Shown here in pieces: positions 1-8,886 of a DNA stretch of 57,464 bases; within the stretch, counting starts at the first letter, position 1, and each line of letters starts with the position of its first letter. Below the pieces are notes generated by a model. The model saw only the letters and a program-made list of their open reading frames with translations, searched no databases and had not been told where the DNA came from. The translations under genes and the position numbers were made by a program. Source of the DNA: Eubacterium sp. (GTDB lineage: Bacteria; Bacillota; Clostridia; Lachnospirales; Lachnospiraceae); contig JAILGP010000172.1 of assembly GCA_024696635.1 (NCBI GenBank), positions 1 through 57,464 on the forward strand, in the 5' to 3' direction.

Positions 1-780
1 TGTCTATTAACCATGCTTCTTATGGGACCTGTCCTTAAGATGGGATCCTCATTAATTAATGATGTTTATGCTGAAGGGGAAGAAACAGGTGCTTCATCTG
101 ATTCTTCCTCTTCGGAGTATACTGAGGAACAGAAGAATGCCGCTAAGGCTTGGCTTTCTGCTCATGGTTATGCTCCCACAAGAGCTGGGGCTGCACAGGC
201 TTATCAGGATTACCTGGATGGAAAATTGGATAATGATCCCGATGTAAGAAAATATAAGGGCCTGGATGCTGATACGGTTAGCAGCGATGCTGAAGCTGAT
301 GGTTTGGGCCAGACGTCAAATAATACATCAAACGGAACATCAAATAATACATCAGCTACTAATTCTGTAGGCGCTTCAGATGAAGTTTCCGGTGCTTCAA
401 AATCAGATGGAGTGAATTTTGATGCCGGCGAGAGTGATAATTCAGAGGGTCAGGTTGTTGCAATGCTAGATAATGATGGATTAGCAGGAGTCGATGATCT
501 GGATGATGAAATGGCTGGTATTTCTGATGCTCTTGAATACTATGAAGAGGACCTTATACTTCCAGATGTTAGTGAAAGTCAGGATGTCTATCTGGTTTAT
601 GTTGGAGATGAAGGAACTGAAGAAGGTCAAAGTTCAGATAAGAATGTGTTTTATGTGATCGTTGCGCTTTCTGCCATTATGATTCTTATTTCTATAATTC
701 TTTTGTTAAAAAAGAAACCGGATAAATTAACTGATGATTTGTCTTCGGAAAAGTCCAATTTAGATAATGATAATTCATAA
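1..780 (+). CDS. Acidic membrane-anchored surface protein, 5' end outside window
   Basis: The reading frame is open to the first base of the window, so the true start probably lies upstream; the first ATG (13) has no visible ribosome binding site. The first visible residues look like the end of a signal peptide with a plausible cleavage after VYA. Then come a short helical-looking segment rich in Ala and Tyr (about residues 35-80), an Asn/Ser/Thr-rich linker with repeated NNTSNGTS-like units, and a very acidic stretch. A single membrane helix lies near residues 212-233 (VFYVIVALSAIMILISIILL) and is followed by a basic KKKP stop-transfer and a short cytoplasmic tail. This suggests an exported protein anchored by its C-terminus. 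I do not recognise the family. A 169-base gap with a hairpin and promoter separates it from the polymer cluster. Confidence 0.7.
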   Translation, partial: CLLTMLLMGPVLKMGSSLINDVYAEGEETGASSDSSSSEYTEEQKNAAKAWLSAHGYAPTRAGAAQAYQDYLDGKLDNDPDVRKYKGLDADTVSSDAEADGLGQTSNNTSNGTSNNTSATNSVGASDEVSGASKSDGVNFDAGESDNSEGQVVAMLDNDGLAGVDDLDDEMAGISDALEYYEEDLILPDVSESQDVYLVYVGDEGTEEGQSSDKNVFYVIVALSAIMILISIILLLKKKPDKLTDDLSSEKSNLDNDNS

Positions 781-870
781 AATAGCTGTAGAATAGCTTC
801 AGATAAAATGTGTTTTATTTATGCCAGGAAGTATATTTTATGGGGGAGAAAAGGATTGAATATAGATATA

Positions 871-888
871 TAATCGGGAAACCGATTA
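871..888 (+). terminator. Short GNRA-loop hairpin between the first gene and the polymer cluster
   Basis: TAATCGG and CCGATTA (7 bp) enclose a GAAA tetraloop, followed by an AT-rich stretch but no long T run. It may be a weak terminator for the upstream gene or a processing site. Confidence 0.4.
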
Positions 889-917
889 TTTACTTATGTT
901 TGATTATGCTTTATAAT
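889..917 (+). promoter_or_regulatory. Candidate sigma-A promoter of the polymer cluster
   Basis: TTTACT, 17 bases, TATAAT. Transcription would start about 25 bases before the ATG at 950. The -35 is imperfect, the -10 is consensus. It is the only good candidate ahead of the long run of co-directional genes up to about 21.5 kb. Confidence 0.5.
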
Positions 918-949
918 TTAAAGATATTTGTTAGAAGGGAAAGGGGCTT

Positions 950-2029
950 ATGTCACAGGTATTACTGGCAATACTGATTGCAGTAGCGTATCTTTTTACC
1001 TACTATTTATTTGGTGTAGCTTTTTCCAGACCTTTTAAAATAGAAAATAAACCTCTTATTCAAATTTTGTATGGCATGTTTATATATGGCATACTTTTTT
1101 TCGTATATGCACTTCCTTTTAAATGTAAGGTGGTTTCTGCTTCGACTACAGGTTTAATATGGTTCATACTTATGGCTATAACCTGTCTGGCAATTATTAT
1201 CATTTTCAGAAAACAAATGCTTCAGGGCTTTAAGGACTGGTTTAGAGATATAAAAAATAATAAGCTTTCCTCCATTCTGGTATCGGCCTATACTATTATA
1301 TTTATGTGGTTTATACAGTGCTATGGAAGGATATACGAAGGATTCATACAGCCTAAATTTGTGGGAATGATAAGTGCAGGTGTATTTCATAATGAGCTTA
1401 TGACCTATAATGGAAGTACAGGAGAGGCACTTGAAAAGTTTGATCCTGAGAGATTTTTATCAACAATATATGATCATAGTATAGTGGTTTGCAAGATGAC
1501 TGGTCTTAATCCTGTTGTTGAAACGAGAACTGTTCTTGTGGGAGTACTTATACTTACTCATGTCATAGTTGTTTGGGAAATTGCCAAGTGCTTTGGAAAG
1601 GGAGATCAGAAAAAGAGCCTGATTGCATTTTTTGTATTCTTCGCAGCAAGAAATATCATGTCTACATCGACCATACTTCCAGGTGGATTTACCATGTTCA
1701 GGACCTTTGAAACTAAAGGCTTTATAGCAAATGTACCAATACCTATGCTGCTCCTTCTTATCTGGAAAATGTATGATAATCCTGATGATATGTCATATAT
1801 ATGGAAACCATTTCTTATTATGTGGGGAGGTATGACTTATTCTTTCTCTCTTATGATTTCTGCTCCATTTCTTTTTGCGGCCTATGTTCCATATGCTGTA
1901 TTTAGTAAAAAGTTTAAGAATATAAGAAATGTTGCCTTTATGCTGTTTTTGGCATTTGTATTCATGTTAGTCTATTATTTGATTATGAGTGGCCGGATAG
2001 ATCTGACCATAGTCAGAGGGGAGGGATAG
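950..2029 (+). CDS. DUF6077-like polytopic membrane protein, N-terminal part (ends at an in-frame TAG)
   Basis: 359 residues with about nine hydrophobic helices and a long extracytoplasmic loop after the fourth (about residues 125-175). It resembles the first part of the protein at 4815-6821 in length of the helical region, helix pattern and loop placement. This architecture is that of large GT-C-like membrane proteins labelled DUF6077 in Lachnospiraceae. The start has a good ribosome binding site (AAGGGAAAGGGG). The frame stops at TAG 2027-2029, and the next ATG (2033) is in the same frame, one codon later. The two halves together (about 650 residues) match the 668-residue paralogue. Either the gene carries a nonsense mutation or the two halves are made separately. 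A role in surface-glycan assembly is inferred from family and context; no substrate can be named. Confidence 0.7.
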   Translation: MSQVLLAILIAVAYLFTYYLFGVAFSRPFKIENKPLIQILYGMFIYGILFFVYALPFKCKVVSASTTGLIWFILMAITCLAIIIIFRKQMLQGFKDWFRDIKNNKLSSILVSAYTIIFMWFIQCYGRIYEGFIQPKFVGMISAGVFHNELMTYNGSTGEALEKFDPERFLSTIYDHSIVVCKMTGLNPVVETRTVLVGVLILTHVIVVWEIAKCFGKGDQKKSLIAFFVFFAARNIMSTSTILPGGFTMFRTFETKGFIANVPIPMLLLLIWKMYDNPDDMSYIWKPFLIMWGGMTYSFSLMISAPFLFAAYVPYAVFSKKFKNIRNVAFMLFLAFVFMLVYYLIMSGRIDLTIVRGEG

Positions 2030-2032
2030 ATT

Positions 2033-2911
2033 ATGCATTTTGATCCAAATCAATATCCCGGAAATGAATACTTTTGGTATAGTCTTTATATTTATTGGAG
2101 ATCCTTTTCACCGTCCATAAAGCTTTTGTTAGGTGGCTACCTTATAATTCTTTTATATATAATGGTTAATGGCAGCAAGAAAGAAAGGCTTTTTTATATA
2201 ATTAGCTTTTTGGTTCTCTTGCTTACATGTCTTAATCCATGGATGTGCAGGTACCTGGTGGATCATTGGAGATTTCATGGTAGACATTTTAGGTTGTTTT
2301 GGCTTATACCCCTTCCTATGGGTTATGCATATATGGCTACGAAAATATATTCGGCCCTTAAGAAGAAGGCGAGATCCCTTGTCTATATAGGAGTGGCTGG
2401 CCTTGTGGTTTTTTCGGGATATAGGGTTTATGAAGGAACTAAGCATCCTGACCTCTATACTGGTGAAGAGGTTAATACTGGTATGATACCAATGGATAAC
2501 ATATATAAGGTTGAGGATGATATTCTGGAAATTTCAAGGCTGATTAATGAGGATTCGGGAAACCCAAATGAAGAGAAAATGGCTCTTTTTAATTCGCAGG
2601 TATTGATTGAATTAAGAGTATATGATGCATCTATTTTGGGATGTCCATACCACACAAAATGTAACGACCTTGATTTGCAGACTGCCATTGATTCAGGAAA
2701 CTGGGTGGTTGTTGAAAGCCTTATCTTCAATGGTGATGCAGAGGGACCGGCCGTTGAAAAGGTGGATGCGGAATTCATAAAGAAGGTTATGTCTAATATT
2801 GAATGCCAATATGTTATCCTTCCTAAGAAAAATCCTTTCCGTGATGCTTGGGTTGAGGCTTTTACAAGTCTTGGTGAAACTGAGAAGTATATTGTCTTAA
2901 AGGTTAAATAG
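2033..2911 (+). CDS. DUF6077-like membrane protein, C-terminal part (same frame as the upstream gene)
   Basis: 292 residues: three membrane helices (about 30-45, 55-75 and 115-135) and a soluble extracytoplasmic C-terminal domain ending in a strand-like IVLKVK. It corresponds to the last helices and C-terminal domain of the 4815-6821 protein, with a similar LNPWMCRY / LNPLLSDF segment followed by an aromatic-Arg-rich region and 'FWLIPLP' against 'YWLVPFN'. It starts one codon after TAG 2027-2029, in the same frame as the preceding gene. A strong purine-rich ribosome binding site (AGGGGAGGGA) lies 7-10 bases before ATG 2033, so separate translation or restart is possible. On its own it is an incomplete domain. 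Confidence 0.65.
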   Translation: MHFDPNQYPGNEYFWYSLYIYWRSFSPSIKLLLGGYLIILLYIMVNGSKKERLFYIISFLVLLLTCLNPWMCRYLVDHWRFHGRHFRLFWLIPLPMGYAYMATKIYSALKKKARSLVYIGVAGLVVFSGYRVYEGTKHPDLYTGEEVNTGMIPMDNIYKVEDDILEISRLINEDSGNPNEEKMALFNSQVLIELRVYDASILGCPYHTKCNDLDLQTAIDSGNWVVVESLIFNGDAEGPAVEKVDAEFIKKVMSNIECQYVILPKKNPFRDAWVEAFTSLGETEKYIVLKVK

Positions 2912-2922
2912 GGATTGTTTTT

Positions 2923-4719
2923 ATGAAAGAAAAACAAGTAAAAACTGAAAATATAAAAGCTGGAGATATAAAAGCTGGAGATATTGTAATTTCTCTTATA
3001 GCTACTATACTTCTTGTGGCTAGTGTTTATATATGCTACATGCTCTGGATTGGACTTCAACATTTAGTTAGCTCCGATGGAGATTTTTTTGCTAACATAT
3101 ATGATATGCAGTTAAGATATTATAATGGAGAGGCAATAGGCGATATTCTGGCGGATGATTATTGCACAATCTGGGGAATGATTATAGTTCTTATAAGCGA
3201 TAAAATAGGGGTAAGTCCGCTGGTTCTTTGCCATAAGTTCATTCCAATGGGATTAATGCTTGCATTTTATCTTATATATGGCTATTTGGGAGTAAGACTT
3301 TTTTCTATTGATGGAAAGGGTAAGCTCTTTACCTATTACATGACATCTATGTTTATTGCTGCGGTTACTCTATTTTGCTATGCAGGTGCTTATTCTGATT
3401 ATGCAATTGAGGGAGGGCTTTTTCTTAGACCATGGTACGGAATGGTTATAAGTGGAATGTTTATAGTGCCATTAATCCTTTGTACCATACTTAGGATGGA
3501 GAAGAGGCTTATATTCTCCCATATGGGAAAGCTTGGAAAGTCTGTTAAGGTGGTTGACTTTATTGATGGGGCTGCTAAATCTGAAAAGCTGCTGGAAGAG
3601 GAAACAGAAGAAGCAGAAACAGAAGAAGCAGAAACAGAATCAGAAGAAATAGAAGAGGAATCAGTAAACAAGGTGATTAAGAAACCTGGAATTGTCTGGT
3701 GGATAGTATCAGGTCTGATTCTTATTATGGAATTGGTACTTCTTTATGTGATTCATTCTAAGGATACCTGGAGAGAAATTACTTCTCTTGAGGGTACTTC
3801 CCTTGCTGATATGTATAAAACCTATGCCGGAACTGGATGGCTTTTTAGTCTTATGTTTGTATGTTTGGCTATAGGGCTTGGATTCAGGTGGAGAAGTATT
3901 ATAGCTTTTATTATTGTATCTATTCTTTGCAATATATTTCTTGTTCCAATTCCTGCCGGTCTTATTATAGCTTATGTTCTGGTGAGACTTATAGGAACAG
4001 CCAGGAAGCCTGGAATATGGCAGGGGCTTGCATTCGTTTGTATCATAGGTCTTGCTGGTGGTTATGCAAGGATGAATAATACTTCTATTACCTATGCATC
4101 GGAGTATGAACCTGTTGAGAATGCTTATAGACTTCCTGAGTCTATGGTGAAAATATGTAATGATTTAGATGAGTCTGGAGAATCTTATCTGATAATAGCA
4201 TATGGAAATTCCTTATCTGCTATAAAACAGATGGATTTTCAGGGAGAATATATTGAGCTTACGGAAGATTTAAATATAGTTGATATATTCCGTGACGGTC
4301 AGGATCAGTATGAATTTATTGCTGTTGATAATCAGATATATCCCGGGGATGCTATAATTAATAACTTTGAGTATATGACCTTATATGAGTCTGACATGAT
4401 GAATGTATATGTCAGAAATTATTGGGAAGAAAGTCCGGATGGCTGGAAACATAAGGATATGAATGGAGAGTATCTGACCGATGGCTGGAGGCAGGTGTGT
4501 GGTAAGTATTATTATTTTAGTCATGATGGTCTGCTTCTTAATGGATGGGTTGAAGAAGATGGCAAGACATACTATCTGGGAGATACAGGTATGCGTCATA
4601 CAGGCTGGGTTGAGATAGATGGAAATGATTACTATTTCTATAATGATGGAAGTATGGCCAGAGATACAGAAATTGATGGTTATTATGTGAATCCTGATGG
4701 CGTTTATCAAGAAGAATAG
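2923..4719 (+). CDS. GT-C-like polytopic membrane protein with C-terminal wall-binding repeats
   Basis: 598 residues. The first membrane helix is at about 22-45, followed by an extracytoplasmic segment with SDGDFFANIYD, which resembles the acidic loop (DADDAYY) of the 4815 protein. Several more helices follow. A tract of Glu/Thr/Ser (about 226-248, built from EEAET-type units) lies in a loop before the next helices. After the last helix (about 360) there is a soluble domain. The final roughly 95 residues are three or four choline-binding-type repeats (DGWRQVCGKYYYFSHDG, GWVEEDGKTYYLGDTG, GWVEIDGNDYYFYNDG). Such repeats normally sit on secreted wall hydrolases, so their presence on a polytopic protein is unusual. 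They would tether the outer domain to wall polymers. The gene is 11 bases after its neighbour and in the same operon. Substrate and reaction are unknown. Confidence 0.7.
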   Translation: MKEKQVKTENIKAGDIKAGDIVISLIATILLVASVYICYMLWIGLQHLVSSDGDFFANIYDMQLRYYNGEAIGDILADDYCTIWGMIIVLISDKIGVSPLVLCHKFIPMGLMLAFYLIYGYLGVRLFSIDGKGKLFTYYMTSMFIAAVTLFCYAGAYSDYAIEGGLFLRPWYGMVISGMFIVPLILCTILRMEKRLIFSHMGKLGKSVKVVDFIDGAAKSEKLLEEETEEAETEEAETESEEIEEESVNKVIKKPGIVWWIVSGLILIMELVLLYVIHSKDTWREITSLEGTSLADMYKTYAGTGWLFSLMFVCLAIGLGFRWRSIIAFIIVSILCNIFLVPIPAGLIIAYVLVRLIGTARKPGIWQGLAFVCIIGLAGGYARMNNTSITYASEYEPVENAYRLPESMVKICNDLDESGESYLIIAYGNSLSAIKQMDFQGEYIELTEDLNIVDIFRDGQDQYEFIAVDNQIYPGDAIINNFEYMTLYESDMMNVYVRNYWEESPDGWKHKDMNGEYLTDGWRQVCGKYYYFSHDGLLLNGWVEEDGKTYYLGDTGMRHTGWVEIDGNDYYFYNDGSMARDTEIDGYYVNPDGVYQEE

Positions 4720-4814
4720 TTGATAGGCTGTAGTTAGAAAAAATAAAACTAATTATTAATAAAATGTAAATAAAGCTGGAAGACATCTTATATTTTGGAG
4801 ATATTAGGATTATT

Positions 4815-6821
4815 ATGATTGAGGTGATTTGCGGAATATTATTATATTTGTTTTTATTCATAGTCTGCGTTATGGCAGGCTATGTATTTTTTGCGCGCAA
4901 ATTTAATGGACTGGCCGAGCTTATTGTATATGGTTTCTGTATAAATATGGGATTTTTTGAGATATTAGCAGGTATATGCATATTTGGGAAAACATCCTTT
5001 AATGTATTGATTACAGCATATATTATATTATTGGCAGTTTTTCTTATAATCTTTATATTTCTTTTTAGAAAGTATCGTTTTAGTGGATTTAAGGGGTATA
5101 GTGTCTATAAGGAGACTGAGGATGCTGATAGAATATGTGGAGATGGGGAAAGATCTCTTTGGACTGATATAAAGGGAATACTTGATTTCAAATCACCCAC
5201 ATTTTATCTGGTCCTTATTTTTATGCTTATAGTAATATGTCAGATAGTACTTACCAGTTATAAAACATTTATAGATGCAGATGATGCTTATTATATAACT
5301 ATTTCTAATATTGCCTGTTTTAATAATAGGATAGATATGAGTTTTTCTAGTGTATATAATGGGGAGGCTGTTATGGATCAGCGTCCTAGTATTTTCTCCT
5401 GGGAACTATATTTGGGACTTCTTGCCAAAATTTTCGGGTTCCATCCTGCAGTTTTGGCTCATACACTTATTCCTGGATTCCTTATAATAGTTTCTTATAT
5501 GGCTTGGTATCTTATAGCCTCTAGTCTTGTGGACAATAAAAATAAAAGATTATTTGTAATGATCCTGTATGCTCTCATATGTAATTTTGGAGGTTATTCA
5601 TCTTATTCGGTGGGCTGCAGAATGTTGCTTCGTATATGGCAGGGAAAGTCTGTCCTTGCATGTATAGCTCTTCCCCTTCTTTTATATAGCTGTATGAGGA
5701 TATATCAGGGGCAGATCGGGTGGAAGCTATGGATAGTCAATACCTTAATCATTATTTCTGGAATAGGTTTTACTGTTGTAGGAATATATCTTATGCCGCT
5801 TTCTTATGTTATATATGGCATGCCTTTACTATTATTTTATGTATATAGGAAGGATTTCAAAACTCTTGGACTTGTTATGAAAAGACTTGTTATTTCTATG
5901 ATCCCGATTCTGATTTTGGGAATTGCTGCTATTGTGTCATATCAGAGTGGAGATACATCTATATCTGAGATTAAAACTGATGATTGGGTTGAGGTGTGCA
6001 GGCTTACATTTGGAGCAAGTGGATTTCCATTTGTTTATATAGCTTCCTTGGTTTTTATTTTAGTCACTTTGGTCAGGGGAAAGAAGCTTAGGTATTTGAA
6101 GGAAGAATCAGTGCTTAGGGTTTTTAGGCGAGAGGGCCTGATGCTGCTTCTTTTGCTTATAATACCCCTATTTATGTTTCTTACTCTTCTTAATCCTCTT
6201 CTTTCTGATTTTGTGGCTACCCATATTACGGGACCTCCTGTTTACTGGCGTCTCTATTGGTTAGTGCCTTTTAATTTTACAGTAGCAATGGCTGGCTTGC
6301 TTGTGTTAGATATTAACTGTAAAAAAAGCTTAAAATATGTTATGGTAGGTATACTTGCGCTTGTAATTATTACATCGGGTGTAAATATATATGGAAATAA
6401 ATATTATACTCCGCATGAAAATAAGTATAAGCTATGGAATGAGGCTATAGAGGTAAGTGATAGTCTTTTATCCCTTGATTCGGATGATTCTGGAATCACT
6501 TGCATATTTCCTGGTCCCTTGGCTTATCAGATAAGGCAGTATTCAAGTGATATAAGTCTTATAAGAGCCAGAGACTTTGGTGGCGATCAGGGGATAATTC
6601 CGGGAAGTGATAAGACCTACAGCTGGCTGTATGCTTCGATTTATGTCGAATATAATATTGATTCTCAGGAGGTGCTGGATATTCTTAGGGGTCTTGGAGT
6701 AGAATATATATATTTTTCAGAGGCTGATAAGGTTATAAATAGTAGTTCTGTAGCTGATGTATATAGTTCGATGGATTTTATTTCTGTTGACGGATATGGT
6801 TTTTTATATGTTATTGAATAG
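4815..6821 (+). CDS. DUF6077-like polytopic membrane protein
   Basis: 668 residues and apparently full length. About 12-13 hydrophobic helices are followed by an extracytoplasmic C-terminal domain (about 535-668). A conserved acidic motif DADDAYY follows an early helix (about residue 155). In GT-C glycosyltransferases an acidic loop in this place binds the lipid-phosphate sugar donor, so a glycosyltransferase or glycan-assembly role is plausible, but this is inference. It is the best reference for the two upstream paralogues. Ribosome binding sites GGAG and AGGATT precede the ATG. The downstream OpgB-like gene begins 17 bases after its stop. Confidence 0.7.
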   Translation: MIEVICGILLYLFLFIVCVMAGYVFFARKFNGLAELIVYGFCINMGFFEILAGICIFGKTSFNVLITAYIILLAVFLIIFIFLFRKYRFSGFKGYSVYKETEDADRICGDGERSLWTDIKGILDFKSPTFYLVLIFMLIVICQIVLTSYKTFIDADDAYYITISNIACFNNRIDMSFSSVYNGEAVMDQRPSIFSWELYLGLLAKIFGFHPAVLAHTLIPGFLIIVSYMAWYLIASSLVDNKNKRLFVMILYALICNFGGYSSYSVGCRMLLRIWQGKSVLACIALPLLLYSCMRIYQGQIGWKLWIVNTLIIISGIGFTVVGIYLMPLSYVIYGMPLLLFYVYRKDFKTLGLVMKRLVISMIPILILGIAAIVSYQSGDTSISEIKTDDWVEVCRLTFGASGFPFVYIASLVFILVTLVRGKKLRYLKEESVLRVFRREGLMLLLLLIIPLFMFLTLLNPLLSDFVATHITGPPVYWRLYWLVPFNFTVAMAGLLVLDINCKKSLKYVMVGILALVIITSGVNIYGNKYYTPHENKYKLWNEAIEVSDSLLSLDSDDSGITCIFPGPLAYQIRQYSSDISLIRARDFGGDQGIIPGSDKTYSWLYASIYVEYNIDSQEVLDILRGLGVEYIYFSEADKVINSSSVADVYSSMDFISVDGYGFLYVIE

Positions 6822-6838
6822 TAAGAAGGATTGATTTC

Positions 6839-8833
6839 ATGAGTAAATTAAAGAAATCGGAAAAATGGAATAAGCTGGAAGATAATAAAAATTTAAATAA
6901 TATAGAAATTTCAGAAGAAAAAATAGAATCAGAAAAAACAGAATCAGAAAAAATAGAATCAGAAAAAACAGAAGAGATAGTAATGGATAAGCCTGAGAAT
7001 AAATCATCAAGGCGTGTTTCCCGTGTGATTTTGAAATGTCTATTTTGGGTTTTTGTTGTGGCTATGATAATTTTTATGATATCCCTCAAGTTTTTTATCG
7101 ATTCATGGGCATCCCTTACTATGGAGGAATTGGTGTTTCATCTTACTGTTCCTCTTGATGGTTTCAATAGTGGAATGGTTTGGGACTATTTTAAAGGATA
7201 TGGTATATATGAAATAATTATTATTATATTATTAGTAGTTATATTTTTTGTATTTAAGAAGTTTTTTAAGACAAGGAAACGTTGGTTTTATATAGGAACC
7301 CTGATTTTGATTTTCATAGCTGCTATTTTTACCTTTAAAATTTTTGATGAGAAGATGGGCGTTATTGATTATGTGAAGGCATCAGTAATTAAGTCAACAT
7401 TTATAGAAGATAATTATGTTGCGCCTAACAGCTTGGAAATTACATTTCCTGAGAAAAAGAAAAACCTTATATACATTTATCTGGAGTCAATGGAGGTAAC
7501 ATATACAAGCATTGAAAATGGTGGAGCTTTCCAGCAGAATATTATACCTGAATTTGTAGACTATTCCAGAGAGGGTGATGATTTCTCAGGAGATTCCCCA
7601 TATATTAATGGAGCTGTTTCCTTATATGATACAACCTGGACCATGGGTGCTATGTTTGCGGAATCTACGGGACTTCCACTTAAGACCAGTACGTTTAATG
7701 CTAATTATATAACCTCTCAGGATGCTATGTATCCTTCTGTGATTGGTATTGGAAATATATTAAAGGACCATGGATATACAAATGAGCTTTTGCTCGGTTC
7801 ATCTGCTACTTTTGGTGGCCGTGAGCTTTTCTATAGAACTCATGGGGACTATTTTATATATGATTATAATTATGTTATAGATCAGGGAATACTTCCTTCA
7901 GATTATCATGTTTTCTGGGGCTATGAGGATCTGTGGCTTTTTGAATACGCTAAAAGAGAGGTTGAGAGACTGTCAGAGGAGGGCGAGCCTTTTAATCTTA
8001 CTATGCTTACTGCTGATTCACATTTTGAAGATGGATACAGGTGTCCGCTTTGCGGATATGATTATTATGATGGAGATCAGTATTCAAATGTTATGGCTTG
8101 TTCAAGTAAGCAGGTTCATGACTTTATTGAGTGGTTAAAAGAGGAAGGCTATTACGAGGATACGATTGTTGTTCTAAGTGGTGACCATCCTACTATGGAT
8201 AGTGATTTTTGTTTAACTGTTCCTGAGGATTATCAGAGAAAGGTTGTTGTTTCCTTCTTGAATTCTCAAGCTTCAGAAGAGGATGCTAGTAAATATAGGG
8301 AGTATTCTACATTTGATCTTTTCCCTACAACTCTTGCTGCCATGGGTGCGGATATTCCGGGAAATCGTCTTGGAATGGGAGTAAATCTATATTCCTCAGA
8401 GCCTACTCTGGTTGAAAAGTATGGAGTGGATCGTTGTGATGAGGAGCTGCAACGTAAATCTGAATTTATGGATAATCTTAGTGGTATTCAGATAAATGAT
8501 AAGCTTATTAAAAATATAGCATCTGGAGCTACAATCGAACCTGTAAAGGAAGGAAATGGAATCCAGGTTTATTTTCAGGCTTATAATGATTTTGCATCTA
8601 TGGATGGTTTTGAAGTCCTGACAGCCAGAGTATGGAATGGAAAGGATGTTGATATTAACACAGATGAGAATTATACTGAGATTAAACTCGATGGGTTTAA
8701 GAGAGAGGCTCCAGCTTATATTTACTATAATACGAAGGAATTAGAGGGCTTTGACGCTGATAATGTAACTATTTCTATTTATTTGGTCAGTGAAGATCAG
8801 ACATACTATATAAAATCCTATATAAGTGAATAA
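6839..8833 (+). CDS. Phosphoglycerol transferase-like membrane sulfatase-fold enzyme (OpgB/LtaS family)
   Basis: 664 residues. A cytoplasmic N-terminus with Ser/Glu/Lys/Thr tandem units (about 20-48, ESEKTESEKIESEK) is followed by three membrane helices (about 60-85, 120-140, 147-168). The large extracytoplasmic alkaline-phosphatase-fold domain spans about 205-560. Active-site signatures are visible: YIYLESME (metal-binding Glu), TTWTMGAMF (nucleophile Thr, in the style of GTGWTIAGM in OpgB), HFEDGY, a CPLC pair and LSGDHPT (metal-binding Asp-His). The family moves phosphoglycerol from phosphatidylglycerol onto glycans or lipoteichoic chains outside the membrane. The CxxC and SSKQV segment is typical of the OpgB-like Firmicute branch rather than classical LtaS. 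The context supports phosphoglycerol decoration of the cluster's polymer. The C-terminal roughly 100 residues look like a beta domain of unknown role. Confidence 0.85.
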   Translation: MSKLKKSEKWNKLEDNKNLNNIEISEEKIESEKTESEKIESEKTEEIVMDKPENKSSRRVSRVILKCLFWVFVVAMIIFMISLKFFIDSWASLTMEELVFHLTVPLDGFNSGMVWDYFKGYGIYEIIIIILLVVIFFVFKKFFKTRKRWFYIGTLILIFIAAIFTFKIFDEKMGVIDYVKASVIKSTFIEDNYVAPNSLEITFPEKKKNLIYIYLESMEVTYTSIENGGAFQQNIIPEFVDYSREGDDFSGDSPYINGAVSLYDTTWTMGAMFAESTGLPLKTSTFNANYITSQDAMYPSVIGIGNILKDHGYTNELLLGSSATFGGRELFYRTHGDYFIYDYNYVIDQGILPSDYHVFWGYEDLWLFEYAKREVERLSEEGEPFNLTMLTADSHFEDGYRCPLCGYDYYDGDQYSNVMACSSKQVHDFIEWLKEEGYYEDTIVVLSGDHPTMDSDFCLTVPEDYQRKVVVSFLNSQASEEDASKYREYSTFDLFPTTLAAMGADIPGNRLGMGVNLYSSEPTLVEKYGVDRCDEELQRKSEFMDNLSGIQINDKLIKNIASGATIEPVKEGNGIQVYFQAYNDFASMDGFEVLTARVWNGKDVDINTDENYTEIKLDGFKREAPAYIYYNTKELEGFDADNVTISIYLVSEDQTYYIKSYISE

Positions 8834-8886
8834 AGCTTTATTTCTACTTTAGGATTATATTTAAGTGGCTTAATTGTGAGGGATAT

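Noticed and set aside
2455-3063. Reverse-strand open frame of 202 codons
   Set aside because: It is antisense to two membrane-protein genes; hydrophobic helices on the other strand give such frames. No ribosome binding site and low-quality composition.
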